Positions 62,820 through 64,000 of a DNA stretch of 64,000 bases are shown here, one piece after another. The stretch is taken from the NCBI RefSeq assembly GCF_016863035.1, contig NZ_BOOC01000011.1:287468-351467 (forward strand). The letters are read 5' to 3'. The position numbers and the translations under genes are program-made. The stretch comes from Microbispora corallina (GTDB lineage Bacteria > Actinomycetota > Actinomycetes > Streptosporangiales > Streptosporangiaceae). Every line of letters begins with the position of its first letter. Positions within the stretch are counted from its first letter, which is position 1. Under the pieces are notes generated by a model, which was given only the letters and a program-made list of their open reading frames with translations, had not been told where the DNA came from and did not search any database.

Positions 62820-63645
62820 CGCGTGGCTGGACCTGCGCCGCCGGCCGGTGTTCTGGTTCTCCGCCGCCGTCCTGCTGCTCGCCGGGGCGATGGCGGCCGT
62901 CCCGCACGTCTTCGCCCGGCTCGGCCCCAACGAGCACTGCGACCTGCGGCTGTCGAAGCACGGGCCGGCGGGCGGCGCGCCGTTCGGGTACGACCTGCAG
63001 GGGTGCGACTACTGGTCCCAGGTCGTCCACGGCACCCGCGCGTCCGTGGCGATCGGGCTGGCGGTGACCGTGTCCGCGCTGGTCGTCGCCGTCGTCCTCG
63101 GACTCGTCGGCGGGTTCTACGGGGGACTCGCCGACGCGCTCATCTCCCGGGTGACCGACGTGTTCTTCGGCATCCCGTTCGTCCTCGGCGCCACGGTCGT
63201 GCTGGTCGCCTTCCCCGAGCACGGCATCTGGGCGATGACGCTCGTGCTGGTGGTGCTGGGCTGGACCACGATGACCCGGATGATGCGCGGCCAGGTGATC
63301 GCGATCCGGGACATGGACTACGTCGAGGCCGCCCGGATGCTCGGCGCCGGCGACGGACGGCTGATGCTGCGCCACATCCTGCCGAACTCCGTCTCCCCGG
63401 TCATCGTCGTGGCCATGCTCAACGTGGGCAACGTCATCGCGGGAGAGGCCACCCTCGACTACCTCGGCGTCGGCCTGCAGTACCCCGAGGTGTCGTGGGG
63501 CCTGCAGCTCAACGTCGCCCAGTCGTTCTTCGCCGACCACCCGCACCTGCTGGTCTTCCCCGCCCTGTTCCTGACCGCGACCGTGCTGAGCTTCCTCCTG
63601 CTCGGCGACGTCGTCCGCGACGCCCTCGACCCGCGCCTGCGCTAG
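62806..63645 (+). CDS. ABC transporter permease, OppC type
   Basis: A 279-residue permease with the OppC N-terminal domain (DLRLSKHGPAGGAPFGYDLQGCDYWSQVVHGTRASV), core helices, the EAA loop DYVEAARMLGAGDGRLMLRHILPN, and LGVGLQYPEVSWGLQLN. The GTG start lies inside the OppB-type gene. No ATP-binding subunit gene follows; the next 100 bases hold a hairpin and then an unrelated truncated gene. Confidence 0.92.
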   Translation: MLARDAWLDLRRRPVFWFSAAVLLLAGAMAAVPHVFARLGPNEHCDLRLSKHGPAGGAPFGYDLQGCDYWSQVVHGTRASVAIGLAVTVSALVVAVVLGLVGGFYGGLADALISRVTDVFFGIPFVLGATVVLVAFPEHGIWAMTLVLVVLGWTTMTRMMRGQVIAIRDMDYVEAARMLGAGDGRLMLRHILPNSVSPVIVVAMLNVGNVIAGEATLDYLGVGLQYPEVSWGLQLNVAQSFFADHPHLLVFPALFLTATVLSFLLLGDVVRDALDPRLR

Positions 63646-63649
63646 CGAG

Positions 63650-63674
63650 TGTCCCGTGATCATGTGACGGGACA
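63650..63674 (+). terminator. Hairpin after the OppA/B/C-type genes
   Basis: An 8-base stem TGTCCCGT/ACGGGACA with a 9-base loop, five bases after the stop. A plausible terminator marking the end of the transporter operon. Confidence 0.6.
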
Positions 63675-63752
63675 AGGCCCTAGGTCGTTCGTCCCGGAGT
63701 TGGCAGGGCTTTTGGCTGATGCAGGGGTAGCTGATGCTTTTTGGGTCTAGCC

Positions 63753-63971
63753 ATGGCTTTCGCCACTGCTGAGGAAACGTATCCGGCCTGTCAGCACCGT
63801 GGTCGGCTGGCGACTGTCGCGCCCGACGGCACCCCGCAGAACAATCCCGTCGGGTTCCACCACAACGCCGGTCTCGGCACGATCGACATCTTCGGTTCCG
63901 GGATGGAGTCGTCGGGGGCCCGGCCTGGTCTTCACGTCCGAGACATCGCGCGTGAGGAGGCCGGTCAGTGA
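63753..63971 (+). pseudogene. Truncated PPOX-class (pyridoxamine 5'-phosphate oxidase-like) protein
   Basis: A 72-residue frame whose first 50 residues match the N terminus of actinobacterial F420-dependent PPOX-class proteins (RGRLATVAPDGTPQNNPVGF, GLGTIDI). It then departs from the family at SGARPGLHVRDIARE and stops; family members are about 130-150 residues. The flavin/F420-binding middle and the C terminus are missing, so it is probably an inactive remnant. Its stop overlaps a new GTG start. Confidence 0.65.
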
Positions 63972-64000
63972 CGGTGAAGAGCGCGGTCGTCTTGGGGCCC
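63968..64000 (+). CDS. Start of an unidentified gene at the window edge
   Basis: GTG at 63968 overlaps the preceding stop (GTGA) and has GAGGAGG seven bases upstream. The eleven visible residues (MTVKSAVVLGP) resemble the beginning of patatin-like phospholipases, which start with a VLGxGG strand, but this is too short to decide. Confidence 0.4.
   Translation, partial: MTVKSAVVLGP

Noticed and set aside
63646..63752. Insertion sequence end at the hairpin after the OppA/B/C-type genes
   Set aside because: Only one short inverted repeat is seen, with no transposase frame and no target duplication; terminator is the simpler reading.

Overview
The window is about 73% G+C with codon use, start codons (many GTG) and gene families typical of filamentous Actinobacteria. 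Signs include a GT39 membrane glycosyltransferase, SPW and DUF3072 proteins, a DUF574-type methyltransferase, an operon of GTGA/ATGA-coupled hopanoid genes, a CUT1 sugar importer without its own ATPase, and SigB/SigF-like promoters. A member of the Streptosporangiales or a close relative is my best guess; this is inference from gene content, not a phylogenetic result.

Layout. 0-10.6 kb: the tail of a frame-disrupted GT39 enzyme, small enzymes (DHFR-like, GNAT), and a short forward operon. That operon encodes a small exported protein with six GTTWD repeats, an unrecognised protein with a PPD-repeat tail, an Sfp-type phosphopantetheinyl transferase and an alpha/beta hydrolase. It is followed by an SRPBCC gene behind a double-operator promoter, a GDSL hydrolase, two small membrane proteins, a DUF1772 protein with a divergent AraC regulator, and an SDR. 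10.6-17.3 kb: hopanoid operon hpnC-hpnD-hpnE-shc-hpnG-hpnH on the minus strand. 17.7-20.7 kb: NodB deacetylase, MGDG-synthase-like glycosyltransferase and DMT transporter.

20.8-28.1 kb: a stress-type island (SPW protein, SDR, DUF3072, hemerythrin, small GntR, zinc alcohol dehydrogenase, and a DUF3618/holin-X/LEA-like membrane operon). Five transcription units here carry a matching GTTT-N14/15-GGGTA promoter. 28.2-38.6 kb: a beta-glucoside locus (solute-binding lipoprotein, two permeases, GH1, LacI, GH3, second LacI). It is tied together by five copies of a GGAGAGCGCTCTCC operator placed at or near promoters. 38.7-44.6 kb: a mixed region with TauE/SafE, a YiiX-like cysteine peptidase, a CHAP-PG-binding protein, XdhC and HAD proteins, and decayed gene remnants (a deacetylase/GT2 pseudogene and a luciferase-like relic).

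44.6-54.7 kb: one long operon joining a complete peptide-type ABC importer (lipoprotein, two permeases, a fused double ATPase) to four luciferase-like flavin monooxygenases. A 21-codon reading frame is threaded between two of them. This looks like uptake and oxidative cleavage of an organosulfur or similar compound. 54.8-59.2 kb: an expansin-CBM2 protein that fits the cellulose/beta-glucoside theme, a lactonase, a DUF574 methyltransferase and a DUF4253 protein. 59.2-64 kb: a LuxR regulator divergent from a second peptide-type importer that lacks ATPase genes, then a truncated PPOX-family gene and the first codons of another gene at the window edge. Short in-frame tandem repeats recur in unrelated genes throughout.
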